A stretch of DNA of 64,000 nucleotides from Undibacter mobilis (GTDB taxonomy: Bacteria > Pseudomonadota > Alphaproteobacteria > Rhizobiales > Xanthobacteraceae), in contig NZ_QRGO01000001.1 in assembly GCF_003367195.1 (NCBI RefSeq), positions 411,001 to 475,000 on the forward strand, in the 5' to 3' direction. A program made the position numbers and the translations under genes. How positions within the stretch are numbered: position 1 is the first letter of the stretch; each line of letters starts with the position of its first letter. Shown piece by piece: positions 1 through 8,153 of this stretch. The notes below the pieces were generated by a model that made no database searches, was not told the DNA's origin, and worked only from the letters and a program-made list of their open reading frames with translations.

Positions 1-275
1 ATGACGCCATCGTGCTGGTCGGCGACCCGGAATATTACGAGCGCTTCGGCTTCTCGGGCGAGAAGACCGCCGCGCTGTGGATGCCGGGGCCGTTCGAGCG
101 GCGCCGCCTGCTCGGCCGCGAACTCACCGCCGGGGCGCTCGACGGCGCACGCGGCATGATCGCACCGGCCGGCCGTATGGCCCCGACGCCAGACCTCGAC
201 GTGCTGGTGGCGCAGGATGCCCGCGCCAACGGCTCGAAGGTCTTGCGTCTTCGCCGGGTCTCGCGCGCCGCCTAA
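1..275 (+). CDS. GNAT-family N-acetyltransferase, C-terminal part
   Basis: Only the last ~90 codons are present; the reading frame is open to the left edge, so the start lies outside the window. The visible protein contains VLVGDPEYYERFGF, the late beta-alpha element typical of GCN5-related (YhbS-like) acetyltransferases, where the Tyr/Phe-rich stretch closes the acetyl-CoA site. The rest is an Ala/Arg-rich tail ending at TAA. Substrate cannot be told. Two hairpins follow directly, so it is probably a separate transcript from the downstream gene. Confidence 0.7.
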   Translation, partial: DAIVLVGDPEYYERFGFSGEKTAALWMPGPFERRRLLGRELTAGALDGARGMIAPAGRMAPTPDLDVLVAQDARANGSKVLRLRRVSRAA

Positions 276-285
276 CCACAGAAGA

Positions 286-335
286 AGGCCGTTCACGGCC
301 TAACCTTGGGACGCTCCGCCACAGCGGGGCGTCCC
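286..335 (+). terminator. tandem hairpins after the GNAT gene
   Basis: Two adjacent inverted repeats: AGGCCG-TTCA-CGGCCT (286-301) and a 12-bp stem at 308-319/324-335 with one G-U pair, followed by a short T-containing stretch. They separate the acetyltransferase from homospermidine synthase and probably end the upstream transcript. Confidence 0.55.
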
Positions 336-391
336 TTCCGTTTGTCACACAGGGCGGCTATCACGACCTGATTATCTGGAGGAATTTCAAC

Positions 392-1828
392 ATGGCTGAT
401 TGGCCCGTTTACGCCACCATCACCGGCCCGATTGTCATGGTCGGCTTCGGCTCCATCGGCAAAGGCACGCTGCCGATGCTCGAGCGGCATTTCAAATTCG
501 ACAAGTCGCGCCTTGTCGTGCTCGATCCCAAGGACGAGGGCCGCAAAGCGCTGTGCGACAAGCACGGCGTGCGCTTCATCCAGAAGGGCCTGACCCGCGA
601 CAATTACCGCGAGATCCTGACGCCGCTGCTCACCGCGGGCGGCGGCCAGGGCTTCTGCGTCAATTTGTCGGTCGACACCGGCTCGGTCGACATCATGGAG
701 CTGTGCAGCGAAATCGGCGCGCTCTACATCGACACCGTCAACGAACCGTGGCTCGGCTTCTACTTCGACAAATCGAAAGGCGCGGCCGCACGCTCCAACT
801 ACGCGCTGCGCGAGACCACGCTCGCCGCCAAGCGCGCGCGCAAGCCCGGCTCCACCACAGCCGTGTCGTGCTGCGGCGCCAATCCGGGCATGGTGTCGTT
901 CTTCGCCAAGCAGGCGCTGCTCAATGTCGCGGCCGACCTCAAGCTCAACGTCCCCGAGCCGAAGACCAAGGCCGAATGGGCCGACCTGATGCGCCAGGCC
1001 GGCGTCAAGGGCATCCACATTGCTGAGCGCGACACGCAACGTTGCAGGACGCCCAAGGAAGCGGAAGTGTTCGTCAACACCTGGTCGGTCGAGGGCTTCC
1101 TGTCGGAAGGCATGCAGCCGGCCGAACTCGGCTGGGGCACGCACGAGAAGTGGATGCCGGCGAACGCCCATACGCACGAGACCGGCTGCGGCGCGGCGAT
1201 CTATCTGATGCAGCCCGGCGCCAATACCCGCGTGCGCACCTGGTGCCCGACGCGCGGCGCGCAATACGGCTTCCTGGTCACGCACAACGAGTCGATTTCG
1301 ATTTCGGACTATTTCACCGCGCGCGATGCGTCGGGCAAGGTGACGTACCGGCCGACCTGTCATTACGCCTATCACCCGGCGGACGACGCCGTGCTGTCGC
1401 TGCACGAACTATTCGGCTCGGGCAAGATGCAGGAGAAGCATCACATCCTCGAAGAGGACGAAATCGTCGACGGCATCGACGAGCTCGGCGTGCTGCTCTA
1501 CGGCCACGGCAAGAACGCCTACTGGTTCGGCTCGCAGCTCTCTATCGAGGAGACGCGGGCGCTGGCGCCCTATCAGAACGCCACGGCGCTGCAGGTGACC
1601 TCGGCGATCATCGGCGGCATGGTATGGGCGCTGGAGCATCCGAACGAGGGCATCGTCGAGGCCGACGAGATGGACTTCCATCGCCTGTTGGAAATCCAGC
1701 TGCCTTATCTCGGGCCGGTGAAAGGCTATTACACCGACTGGACGCCGCTCGCGAGTCGTCCGGGGCTGTTCCCGGAAGACATCGACACGTCCGACCCGTG
1801 GCAGTTCAGGAACGTGCTGGTTGGGTGA
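392..1828 (+). CDS. hss: homospermidine synthase
   Basis: 478-aa cytosolic enzyme of the bacterial homospermidine synthase family (close in length to the ~477-aa Blastochloris enzyme), which makes homospermidine from putrescine using NAD as hydride carrier. The N-terminus has the Rossmann motif GFGSIGKG (about residues 17-24). Further family blocks include VNLSVDTGS, NEPWLGFY, SCCGANPGMVS and VLLYGHGKNAYW, and the C-terminal block ends DPWQFRNVLVG. The frame is open 105 codons further up, but ATG 392 is preceded by TCTGGAGG at the right distance and matches the family N-terminus MADWPVY. Monocistronic by its flanking hairpins. Homospermidine is a common polyamine in rhizobia and relatives. 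Confidence 0.96.
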   Translation: MADWPVYATITGPIVMVGFGSIGKGTLPMLERHFKFDKSRLVVLDPKDEGRKALCDKHGVRFIQKGLTRDNYREILTPLLTAGGGQGFCVNLSVDTGSVDIMELCSEIGALYIDTVNEPWLGFYFDKSKGAAARSNYALRETTLAAKRARKPGSTTAVSCCGANPGMVSFFAKQALLNVAADLKLNVPEPKTKAEWADLMRQAGVKGIHIAERDTQRCRTPKEAEVFVNTWSVEGFLSEGMQPAELGWGTHEKWMPANAHTHETGCGAAIYLMQPGANTRVRTWCPTRGAQYGFLVTHNESISISDYFTARDASGKVTYRPTCHYAYHPADDAVLSLHELFGSGKMQEKHHILEEDEIVDGIDELGVLLYGHGKNAYWFGSQLSIEETRALAPYQNATALQVTSAIIGGMVWALEHPNEGIVEADEMDFHRLLEIQLPYLGPVKGYYTDWTPLASRPGLFPEDIDTSDPWQFRNVLVG

Positions 1829-1837
1829 CGACATGCA

Positions 1838-1861
1838 AAAGGCGGCCTTCTGGCCGCCTTT
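1838..1861. terminator. bidirectional terminator, hss / lysR
   Basis: Perfect 10-bp stem AAAGGCGGCC / GGCCGCCTTT with a 4-nt loop, flanked by A and T runs, between the convergent hss and lysR genes. It lies just past both stop codons. Confidence 0.85.
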
Positions 1862-1866
1862 CTGCT

Positions 1867-2781
1867 TCAAGCCTGTTTCATCACGTCCGCGACGAAATCG
1901 ACGAAGGCCCGCACCTTGGCCGGCTGCTGGCGGCGTGAGGGAAATTCGACGTAGAGCGGAAAGTGCTCGCCGTTCCAGTCGGGAAACAGATCGACCAATT
2001 TTCCCTTGCGCAGACCGGGCGCGGCGAATTCCAGCACCTGGGCGATGCCGTGACCCTGCTCGCACAGAGTGAGCATGGTCTCGCCGTCGTCGAGCGTAAG
2101 ACGCCCTTTCACCGTGACCTTCTCGACCCGACCCTTGCGGTGAAACTCCCAGGCGAACGGCCGCCCGCTTCCCGCATCGACGTAGTGAATGCATTCATGT
2201 GCGGCGAGTTCGCGCGGATGCGTCGGTCTGCCGTGGCGCTTCAGGTAAACAGGCGAGGCGCAGGTCACGACACGCGTGTCGGTAAGGCGCCGCACGATAT
2301 GACCGGGCCGTTCCGGCTCGCCGAAACGCACGGCGACGTCGAAGCCATCGGCCACCAGGTCGCTCGCCACATCCTGTGCGGCGATGGAAAGTGACAAATC
2401 CGAATACTGCGCGAGGAAAGCGCTAAGCTGGTCCGCCAGCACCATGCGCAGCACCAGCGGATTGACGCTAACTCTCAGAGCGCCGCGCACCGCGGTCGCT
2501 GCGCGGCCGACGTCATTCACCGCTTCATCCAGCTCGGCGAACAGAGGCGCGGCGCGCTCGAAGAAGCGGCGGCCCTCATCGGTCAGCACTACGGCGCGGG
2601 CGTGACGCTCGAAAAGGCGCGCCCCGACGCGCTGTTCCAGCCGCGCGACCGCGCGCGACACACCGGATTGCGTCATGCCGAGCACGCTCGCCGCGCCGAC
2701 AAAACTGCCGGACTGCACCACCGCCGCAACGACACCGATGCCGCTCAACAGCCGTCCGTCGAAGGTCAATTCCGCCTCCAT
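1867..2781 (-). CDS. LysR-family transcriptional regulator
   Basis: 304-aa LysR-type regulator. N-terminal winged helix-turn-helix (about residues 10-70, with SFVGAASVLGMTQSGVSRAV as the recognition region), then a periplasmic-binding-protein-like effector domain (about 95-300) containing DVAVRFGEP, the usual element of the YafC/DsdC-like subgroup. The gene diverges from the SDR gene at 2884 with about 100 bp between the start codons, so it probably controls that gene and itself; no co-inducer can be inferred. Terminates toward hss at a shared hairpin. Confidence 0.93.
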   Translation of the reverse strand: MEAELTFDGRLLSGIGVVAAVVQSGSFVGAASVLGMTQSGVSRAVARLEQRVGARLFERHARAVVLTDEGRRFFERAAPLFAELDEAVNDVGRAATAVRGALRVSVNPLVLRMVLADQLSAFLAQYSDLSLSIAAQDVASDLVADGFDVAVRFGEPERPGHIVRRLTDTRVVTCASPVYLKRHGRPTHPRELAAHECIHYVDAGSGRPFAWEFHRKGRVEKVTVKGRLTLDDGETMLTLCEQGHGIAQVLEFAAPGLRKGKLVDLFPDWNGEHFPLYVEFPSRRQQPAKVRAFVDFVADVMKQA

Positions 2782-2883
2782 GATCTTTAGTCATCTATGG
2801 AGTGACATTAATGCGCTGGAATCATGTCATGTCCAGGCGCATTTTCCGCCCAGAACAAACCCAACGGCAAAGGACTGAAGGCC

Positions 2884-3606
2884 ATGACCACTCTCAACGG
2901 CAAAAAGATCGTTCTGCTCGGCGGAACGTCGGGCATCGGCCTCGCGACCGCGCAAGCCGCGGCGGCGGAAGGCGCAGAGATCGTCGTCGTCTCCAGCCGC
3001 AAGGAGAGCGTCGATCGCGCGCTCAAGGCACTGCCGGCCGGCGCGCGAGGCCACACCGCCGACCTCACCAACGAGGCAGAGTTGAAGGCGCTGTTCGAAC
3101 GCATCGGCGATTTCGATCATCTTGTCTTTACCGCCGGCGAAAATCTCGCGCTAGCGGACCTCGACAAGACCGCGGTCGCCGAGGCGCAGGGTTTCTTCAA
3201 ACTGCGGTTCTGGGGCGCCTTTACCGCGGCCAAATACGGCCACGCTCACATCCGCAAAGGTGGCTCGATCATGCTGACCACCGGCGTTGCCGGGGCGCGG
3301 CCGCAAAAGGGTTGGAGTATCGCGGCAAGTCTCTGCACGGCGATGGAGGGTTTGACGCGCGCGCTCGCGGTCGAACTGGCGCCGATCCGCGTCAACGCCG
3401 TGTCGCCGGGTGTCGTCAGGACGCCGCTGTGGGCTGGCATGAGCGAGGAAGACCGCGAAGCGCTGTATCGCAATGTCGGCGCCGCGTTGCCAGTCGGCCG
3501 CGTCGGCGAAGCCGAGGATGTCGCGCAGACCTATCTCTATCTGATGCGCAACGGCTTCGTCAGCGGACAGATCAGCATCGTCGATGGCGGCACGGTGCTG
3601 GTGTGA
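2884..3606 (+). CDS. SDR-fold protein lacking the catalytic Tyr/Lys
   Basis: 240-aa short-chain dehydrogenase-like protein. The NAD(P) site is intact (LLGGTSGIGLATA, about residues 10-22), as are the acidic/NAG-like region and the late block RVNAVSPGVVRTPLW. However, where classical SDRs have YxxxK this protein reads AASLC before TAMEGLTRALAVELAP, so both catalytic residues are replaced. It resembles a known divergent SDR subgroup (PRK07041-type) that shows the same loss. It may bind nucleotide without classical reductase activity or use other residues. ATG 2884 is chosen because it begins the fold and follows AAAGGACTGAAGGCC. Divergent LysR gene suggests local regulation. Only 9 bp separates its stop from the convergent WD40 gene. 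Confidence 0.85.
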   Translation: MTTLNGKKIVLLGGTSGIGLATAQAAAAEGAEIVVVSSRKESVDRALKALPAGARGHTADLTNEAELKALFERIGDFDHLVFTAGENLALADLDKTAVAEAQGFFKLRFWGAFTAAKYGHAHIRKGGSIMLTTGVAGARPQKGWSIAASLCTAMEGLTRALAVELAPIRVNAVSPGVVRTPLWAGMSEEDREALYRNVGAALPVGRVGEAEDVAQTYLYLMRNGFVSGQISIVDGGTVLV

Positions 3607-3615
3607 CGCAGGTTC

Positions 3616-4626
3616 TTACAGCGTCAGCACCCGCGCATCGCCCTGCTCGGTGCCCATCGCAAGCACCTGCCCCTCCGGGCTCCAGCCGAGCGCGCTGACG
3701 GGCTGGCCATCGGCCTCGCGCGCGAGAATGAGCGCGCCGTCTTCGAGACGCACCATCAGGACCGTGCCATCGGCAAAGCCGGCCGCACAAACCGGCTGCT
3801 TCGGATGGCAAGCAACGCGGGTGCAGCGCGACGGCGATTGCGCGAACATGGTCGGCTGCTTGCCCATCGGGCCATCCTTGCCGTCGAAGGGCCAGAGAAT
3901 GAGTTGCTCGGAGCCGGACGTCGCCAGGAGGCCGCCGTCATGCGTCCACGACACCGAGCGCACGCGCGCCGAATAGCCCGACATGCGCATGTGCTTGGCG
4001 TCGACGAGGCGCCAGCCGTGCAAGGTCGGCTCCTGCATGGTGGTGATGAGGAAGCGGCCGTCGGGGCTCAGCGTGACGCCGAGATGCGAGCCCTTCCACT
4101 CCAGCGCTTCCGGCTTGGCGCCCGCCGCGTTGGGAAACCACAGCGCTACCCCATTGTAGTGCGCGACCGCGAGGCGGAAGCCCTTGGGAAAGAAGGCGAG
4201 CCCACCGACGGTCGAGGCCGCCTGGAATTCGCGCAGTTCGCCCTTACCGGTCTTCACGTGCGCGATCTTGCCGGTGGACCACGCCACCGCGCCATCGGGT
4301 CCCAGCGCGACCTGATCGATCCAGCGCTTGCGCTCGTCGCTCGCCAGCACCTCGGTGTTGCCGTCGCGATCCGTCGCAACAAGTTTGCCGTCATCGCCGC
4401 CGGTGACGATGCGCAACGGGTCCGCGACGCTGGTCAGAATGCCGCCGTCATGCACGGCGACGCGCGTGCGCTTTTCGGCGGGCGCGAACAGCAGCGCCTC
4501 CTCGCCGAGCACAAAGACCGGCGTCTGGCGCAGGAAGTGCACGCCGATGATGGTCGAACCTTCGGCTTCGGAAACGATCCGCGCGCGGTCAGCAAGCGTG
4601 AGCATGGTGGAGGGAGGGTTGGTCAT
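3616..4626 (-). CDS. WD40-repeat protein
   Basis: 336-aa soluble protein made of WD40/beta-propeller repeats. Repeated blocks such as LGPDGAVAWST, LSPDGRFLITT, WTHDGGLLATSGSEQLILWPF and WSPEGQVLAMGTEQGDARVL are spaced about 40 residues apart, giving six to seven blades. It has no signal peptide. It lies directly downstream of the COG0523 GTPase on the same strand, separated by a palindromic repeat, and may be its partner, but this is inference from position. ATG 4626 is preferred; 18 further in-frame codons upstream would come from the repeat itself. Confidence 0.85.
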   Translation of the reverse strand: MTNPPSTMLTLADRARIVSEAEGSTIIGVHFLRQTPVFVLGEEALLFAPAEKRTRVAVHDGGILTSVADPLRIVTGGDDGKLVATDRDGNTEVLASDERKRWIDQVALGPDGAVAWSTGKIAHVKTGKGELREFQAASTVGGLAFFPKGFRLAVAHYNGVALWFPNAAGAKPEALEWKGSHLGVTLSPDGRFLITTMQEPTLHGWRLVDAKHMRMSGYSARVRSVSWTHDGGLLATSGSEQLILWPFDGKDGPMGKQPTMFAQSPSRCTRVACHPKQPVCAAGFADGTVLMVRLEDGALILAREADGQPVSALGWSPEGQVLAMGTEQGDARVLTL

Positions 4627-4633
4627 TTTTTCC

Positions 4634-4735
4634 GTCATTCCGGGGCGCCACGAAGTGGCGAGCCCGGAATCCATAGTCACAGACAGGGGTTATGGATTCC
4701 GGGTTCGCGGTCTAACGACCGCGCCCCGGAATGAC
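4634..4735. repeat. nested palindromic intergenic repeat
   Basis: About 102 bp with perfect outer arms GTCATTCCGGGGCGC (4634-4648) and its reverse complement (4721-4735). Inside are second arms CCCGGAATCCATA (4663-4675) and TATGGATTCCGGG (4691-4703), plus small hairpins. The layout resembles the dispersed REP-like palindromes I know from Bradyrhizobium and Rhodopseudomonas genomes. It lies between two co-directional genes and may lower read-through or stabilise the upstream mRNA. Confidence 0.8.
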
Positions 4736-4743
4736 CAGCAATT

Positions 4744-5802
4744 TTACGCCACGCAGCTCTCGAAACCCTTGCGGATCTTCTCTTCCGGCAAATGACGGCC
4801 GATGAAGACGGCGCGGCTGATGCGCTGCTCCCCATCCTTCCATTTGCGCTGGTGATCGCCATCCAGGATCATGTGGACGCCCTGAAACACGAAGCGCTCC
4901 TCATCGTCCTTGAACGACAGGATGCCCTTGCAGCGCAGGATGTCCTTGCCGTCGGTCTGCACCAATTCCTGAATCCACGGGAAGAACTTGTCCGGGTTGA
5001 GCGGCTTGTCCGATGACAGCGCGATCGATTGCATCTCTTCGTCGTGATAGTGCTTCAGCCCACCATGATGGTGATGATGGCCGTGGCCATGATCGTGGTG
5101 GTGATGATCATGATCGTGGTCGTGATCGTCGGCCTCGAGGAAGGCCGGCTCGATCTCGAGGATGCGGTCGAGGTCGAAGGCGTTGCGGCCGAGCACATCC
5201 TTGATATTCACCTGGGCGCGCTCGGTCCGATGCAGCGTGGCATAAGGATTGATGCCGCGAATGCGCGCCTCGACTTCGTCCAGTTCGGCCGGCGTCACGA
5301 GATCGGTCTTGTTGAGCACGATTACGTCGGCAAAGGCGATCTGGTTCTTGGCTTCCGGCGCATCCTTGAGGCGGTCCTTGAGCCACTTGGCATCGGCCAC
5401 CGTGACCACGGCGTCGAGCTTGGTCTTGGCGCCGATATTCTCGTCCATGAAAAAGGTCTGGGCGACCGGCGCCGGATCGGCGAGGCCGGTGGTTTCGACG
5501 ATGATGGCGTCGAATTTGCCCTTGCGGCGCATCAAGCCGTCGATGATGCGGACGAGGTCGCCGCGCACCGTGCAACAGATGCAGCCATTGTTCATCTCGA
5601 AGACTTCCTCGTCGGCGTCCACCACGAGGTCGTTGTCGATGCCGATCTCGCCGAACTCGTTGACGATGACGGCGAACTTCTGGCCGTGCGGCTCGGTCAG
5701 AATGCGGTTCAGCAGCGTGGTCTTGCCGGCGCCGAGATAGCCGGTGAGCACGGTGACAGGGATCTTGCCGGCCGGCGTGGCCGCGGAATTGGCGTCGGTC
5801 AT
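4744..5802 (-). CDS. COG0523 (CobW/ZNG-type) GTPase metallochaperone
   Basis: 352-aa P-loop GTPase of the G3E/COG0523 family, which delivers metals such as zinc or cobalt to client enzymes. Visible: Walker [10 protein letters not shown] (about residue 20), the family signature [12 protein letters not shown] as Walker B/switch, NKTD for guanine recognition, a very His/Asp-rich loop (about residues 225-255, dozens of His and Asp) and a C-terminal CobW_C domain. The His-rich loop favours zinc. The start at 5802 follows AAGGAGCTCATTTCTC; a longer reading frame upstream would overlap the lipoprotein gene and is rejected. No Zur box was found upstream, unlike znuA at 12004. Confidence 0.92.
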   Translation of the reverse strand: MTDANSAATPAGKIPVTVLTGYLGAGKTTLLNRILTEPHGQKFAVIVNEFGEIGIDNDLVVDADEEVFEMNNGCICCTVRGDLVRIIDGLMRRKGKFDAIIVETTGLADPAPVAQTFFMDENIGAKTKLDAVVTVADAKWLKDRLKDAPEAKNQIAFADVIVLNKTDLVTPAELDEVEARIRGINPYATLHRTERAQVNIKDVLGRNAFDLDRILEIEPAFLEADDHDHDHDHHHHDHGHGHHHHHGGLKHYHDEEMQSIALSSDKPLNPDKFFPWIQELVQTDGKDILRCKGILSFKDDEERFVFQGVHMILDGDHQRKWKDGEQRISRAVFIGRHLPEEKIRKGFESCVA

Positions 5803-5881
5803 GAGAAATGAGCTCCTTAGGGCGCACATATAAGGGCTCGCCGCCGGAGGTGCAAAAGCCCTCTTTAGGAGCTGAAATACA

Positions 5882-5907
5882 AAAAGGCCGCCCGAAGGCG
5901 GCCTTTT
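5882..5907 (-). terminator. terminator after the small lipoprotein gene
   Basis: Perfect 11-bp stem AAAAGGCCGCC / GGCGGCCTTTT with a CGAA loop, 29 bp past the stop of the lipoprotein gene and upstream of the COG0523 gene on the same strand. Confidence 0.85.
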
Positions 5908-5935
5908 AGTCCGTCGAAACGACGGAATATCCGGC

Positions 5936-6205
5936 TTAGCGGCAGCGCACGTAGTGACGGCGGCCGTAACGGTCGTGGTAGTAGCAACGGCCCGGACGGG
6001 TCGCGTCCGCAATGATCGCACCGGCAGCAGCACCGACGAGACCACCGGCGACCGCACCGCCGACCGAATTCGTGGCCAGACCGCCGATCAGGGCGCCACC
6101 GCCGCCGCCGATGAGGGCGCCGCCGGCCATACGATCCTGCCGCGCGGTTTCGCAACCACCGAGTGCGAGGGCCAGGGCACTCACAACCAATACCTTCTTG
6201 AGCAT
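5936..6205 (-). CDS. small glycine-zipper lipoprotein
   Basis: 89-aa secreted protein. A short lipoprotein signal ends in LALGGC, whose Cys (about residue 18) would be lipidated. The mature part is a glycine-zipper segment ([20 protein letters not shown]...[15 protein letters not shown], about residues 27-65) of the YMGG/Gly-zipper type, then a basic tail with two Cys. Such proteins sit in the outer membrane. ATG 6205 is preceded by GGGAGAAAAGAAC. Own terminator follows. Role unknown. Confidence 0.85.
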   Translation of the reverse strand: MLKKVLVVSALALALGGCETARQDRMAGGALIGGGGGALIGGLATNSVGGAVAGGLVGAAAGAIIADATRPGRCYYHDRYGRRHYVRCR

Positions 6206-6425
6206 GTTCTTTTCTCCCGGGATGTCCAATTGACGTACAAATCGTAACAGGCTGTCAGGATGACATTATGGCCCGCCCCGGTAATGCCCGAAAGCGTCCT
6301 AAGGTTCCGACCGGCCGTGCGCCGAACAGACGTCATACCGGCCGCTGATTAACGGATTTTGGCGTTAAATGCGAAGTTTGGACGGTATCAAACCACCCGC
6401 TGGCGCCGGAAGCCACAAGACTTCC

Positions 6426-7064
6426 CTACCAGCGTAGCAGAACGCGGCCCAGCAGCGCGCCAGCAATGGTCACGCCTGCGATGGCGATCGGATACCAGAC
6501 AGCAACGAACAGCGGCGAATCGTCGGGACAATGGGTGGCGTAGAGCATAGCCGCCAGTCCGCTGGCGGCGAGACCGGCTACCGCACCCGCAACGGCGCCC
6601 GAGGCCGGCGCGCCGCGCCTGAGCACGACCATGAACGCCGCCAGGAGCGGCAGTGACATCAGCGGAATGGCGGTCAGGCAAACGCGCGAATTGGTACCCA
6701 CCAGCCTGACGAGCCACTGGTTCGAGGGAACGGCGAGCAGCTCGGCAACAACCGTGACAAGCAACAGCGCCGGCGCCGCGGCAAGCGCCACGGTGCGCCA
6801 TCCCCGCGCCGGCACCGGCCGGCCGATCTGCAGGACAAGAGCAAAGGCTGTCGCCGCCAGCAGGATCACTTCGACGATCTTGATGTCGAAACGCACCGTG
6901 GCCACCGCCCGGGCAATGTCGGCACGCGGACCGAGCACCAGCAGAAATCCGGCGGCGGACAGCACAAGGCCGACACCAAGCGCCCAGGCGAACTGAGCGC
7001 CCAGCGGTGATTGGGCCGTCGCGCGATCGGCCACCAAAGCCTGAACCAGATCGTCCGTCCGCAT
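6426..7064 (-). CDS. nrsF: NrsF-type (DUF1109) anti-sigma factor
   Basis: 212-aa integral membrane protein with about six hydrophobic segments, matching NrsF (DUF1109), the membrane anti-sigma factor of SigF in Caulobacter. Both conserved cysteines are present: C129 in RVCLTAIPLMSLPLLAAF and C179 in ATHCPDDSPLFVAVWY; in Caulobacter they are needed for sensing metal stress. It starts 1 bp after the stop of the sigma gene, so the two are translated from one mRNA. It probably holds SigF at the membrane until the cysteines are modified. Confidence 0.9.
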   Translation of the reverse strand: MRTDDLVQALVADRATAQSPLGAQFAWALGVGLVLSAAGFLLVLGPRADIARAVATVRFDIKIVEVILLAATAFALVLQIGRPVPARGWRTVALAAAPALLLVTVVAELLAVPSNQWLVRLVGTNSRVCLTAIPLMSLPLLAAFMVVLRRGAPASGAVAGAVAGLAASGLAAMLYATHCPDDSPLFVAVWYPIAIAGVTIAGALLGRVLLRW

Positions 7065-7065
7065 C

Positions 7066-7605
7066 TCAGTCCTGTCCCAGTTGTCTTGCCAGCGCCGCCA
7101 AGCCGCGATGCAACGCGACCCGGACGGCGCCCGCCGTCATCTTTAGCCGTTCCGCAGCCTCGCCGATCGAATGGCCTTCAACCGCAATCGCTTGCACCAC
7201 CGTGCGCTGACCGGTCGGCAGCTTCGCCAGATGGCGCTCGACCTCGCCCGGCGAGGCCGACGGCTCCGGCGCCTCGGCCGCGAGCGTCTCGGAAAACTCG
7301 TCGATCGACAGATCGAACTTGCCGGTGCGCCGGCGCAACACATCGACAACCTTGTAGCGGGCGATGGCATGCACCCACGGCTCGATGGGACGTTCACTGT
7401 CCCAGGTATGCCGCTTCAGATGCACGGCCAGCAGCACCTCCTGAACCACATCCTCCACATCGGCAGCGGACCGCCCCGCGCGCAAAAGATGACGGCGGAT
7501 CGGCGCGCGCAAAGCAGCCGCTATGGCCCGCAGCAGACGCTCGTAAGCCTCCGCATCGCCGGTATTGGCGGCGCGCATCAGGTCTGACCAGCCGGCGTCG
7601 CTCAA
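7066..7605 (-). CDS. sigF: ECF sigma factor, SigF type
   Basis: 179-aa ECF sigma factor. Sigma-2 region about residues 25-95 (DVVQEVLLAVHLKRHTWDSERPIEPWVHAIARYKVVDVLRR) and sigma-4 region about 115-175 (LPTGQRTVVQAIAVEGHSIGEAAERLKMTAGAVRVALHRGL). The frame is open to an ATG at 7689, but TTG 7605 has GAAGGAG 5 nt upstream, matches the family N-terminus, and lies just downstream of a SigF-like promoter, which would be inside the longer frame. It is co-transcribed with nrsF and diverges from the bufferin operon, which it probably activates. Confidence 0.9.
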   Translation of the reverse strand: MSDAGWSDLMRAANTGDAEAYERLLRAIAAALRAPIRRHLLRAGRSAADVEDVVQEVLLAVHLKRHTWDSERPIEPWVHAIARYKVVDVLRRRTGKFDLSIDEFSETLAAEAPEPSASPGEVERHLAKLPTGQRTVVQAIAVEGHSIGEAAERLKMTAGAVRVALHRGLAALARQLGQD

Positions 7606-7623
7606 ACCCGCTCCTTCATCGTC

Positions 7624-7650
7624 ATTCGTAGGTTTCTGGCGTTTGTTACA
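7624..7650 (-). promoter_or_regulatory. putative SigF promoter of sigF-nrsF
   Basis: Read on the minus strand: TGTAAC (7650-7645), 16 nt, CGAAT (7628-7624). The same two boxes occur before bufA. Position implies a very short leader before the TTG start at 7605, so sigF would be autoregulated. The match rests on two sites within this window plus memory of the Caulobacter SigF motif. Confidence 0.55.
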
Positions 7651-7703
7651 CGCCACATCGAAAAATTCGCATTCATAGCCGCCCAACACAAAAACGTGAG
7701 CGA

Positions 7704-7730
7704 TGTAACGCCGGGGGTCCTGGCCGCGAA
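7704..7730 (+). promoter_or_regulatory. putative SigF promoter of the buf operon
   Basis: TGTAAC (7704-7709), 17 nt, CGAA (7727-7730), about 70 bp before the bufA start. It shares both boxes with the site upstream of sigF, as expected of a common ECF sigma factor. Confidence 0.6.
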
Positions 7731-7798
7731 AGACGGGAAGTGAGCCGGGACACCTCCCGCGCCGCGATTCGTAAACGCCTCACAGGAAGGACCATCTT

Positions 7799-8089
7799 AT
7801 GACAAAGAATGCCATCGCCGCCACGACGCTCGCTGGTTCGCTGGCCGCCGCCTTCGCGATGATCTCGGTCGCTTCGGCTGCGCCGGCCCCCGCCCAACCG
7901 AACGCCGACAAATGCTACGGCGTCTCGCTCGCCGGCAAGAACGACTGCGCCGCCGGCCCCGGCACCACCTGCGCCGGCACCTCCAAGGTCGACTATCAGG
8001 GCAATGCCTGGAAGTACGTCGCCAAGGGCACCTGCGCCGCGATGAAGACGCCGAAGGGCATGGGCTCGCTCATGCCGATCAAGAGCTGA
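7799..8089 (+). CDS. bufA1: bufferin precursor (DUF2282 family)
   Basis: 96-aa exported precursor. Sec-type signal (about residues 1-27, ending ASA-AP), then a core with four Cys in [13 protein letters not shown]...TTCAG...KGTCAAM, the DUF2282 pattern. In characterised bufferins these Cys are modified by a DUF692 MNIO enzyme with its DUF2063 partner and the mature peptide sequesters copper in the periplasm. First gene of bufA-bufB-bufC-doxX; ATG preceded by AGGAAGG. Metal specificity here is inferred from the family. Confidence 0.88.
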   Translation: MTKNAIAATTLAGSLAAAFAMISVASAAPAPAQPNADKCYGVSLAGKNDCAAGPGTTCAGTSKVDYQGNAWKYVAKGTCAAMKTPKGMGSLMPIKS

Positions 8090-8153
8090 TCGGCCAACGG
8101 GAGGCGCGTCTCCCCGCGCGCCTCCCGCCTCATCATCCCAAGCGAGATCCGCC

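Noticed and set aside
77..391. N-terminal extension of homospermidine synthase
   Set aside because: It runs through the upstream gene and two hairpins, and the family N-terminus and RBS are at 392.
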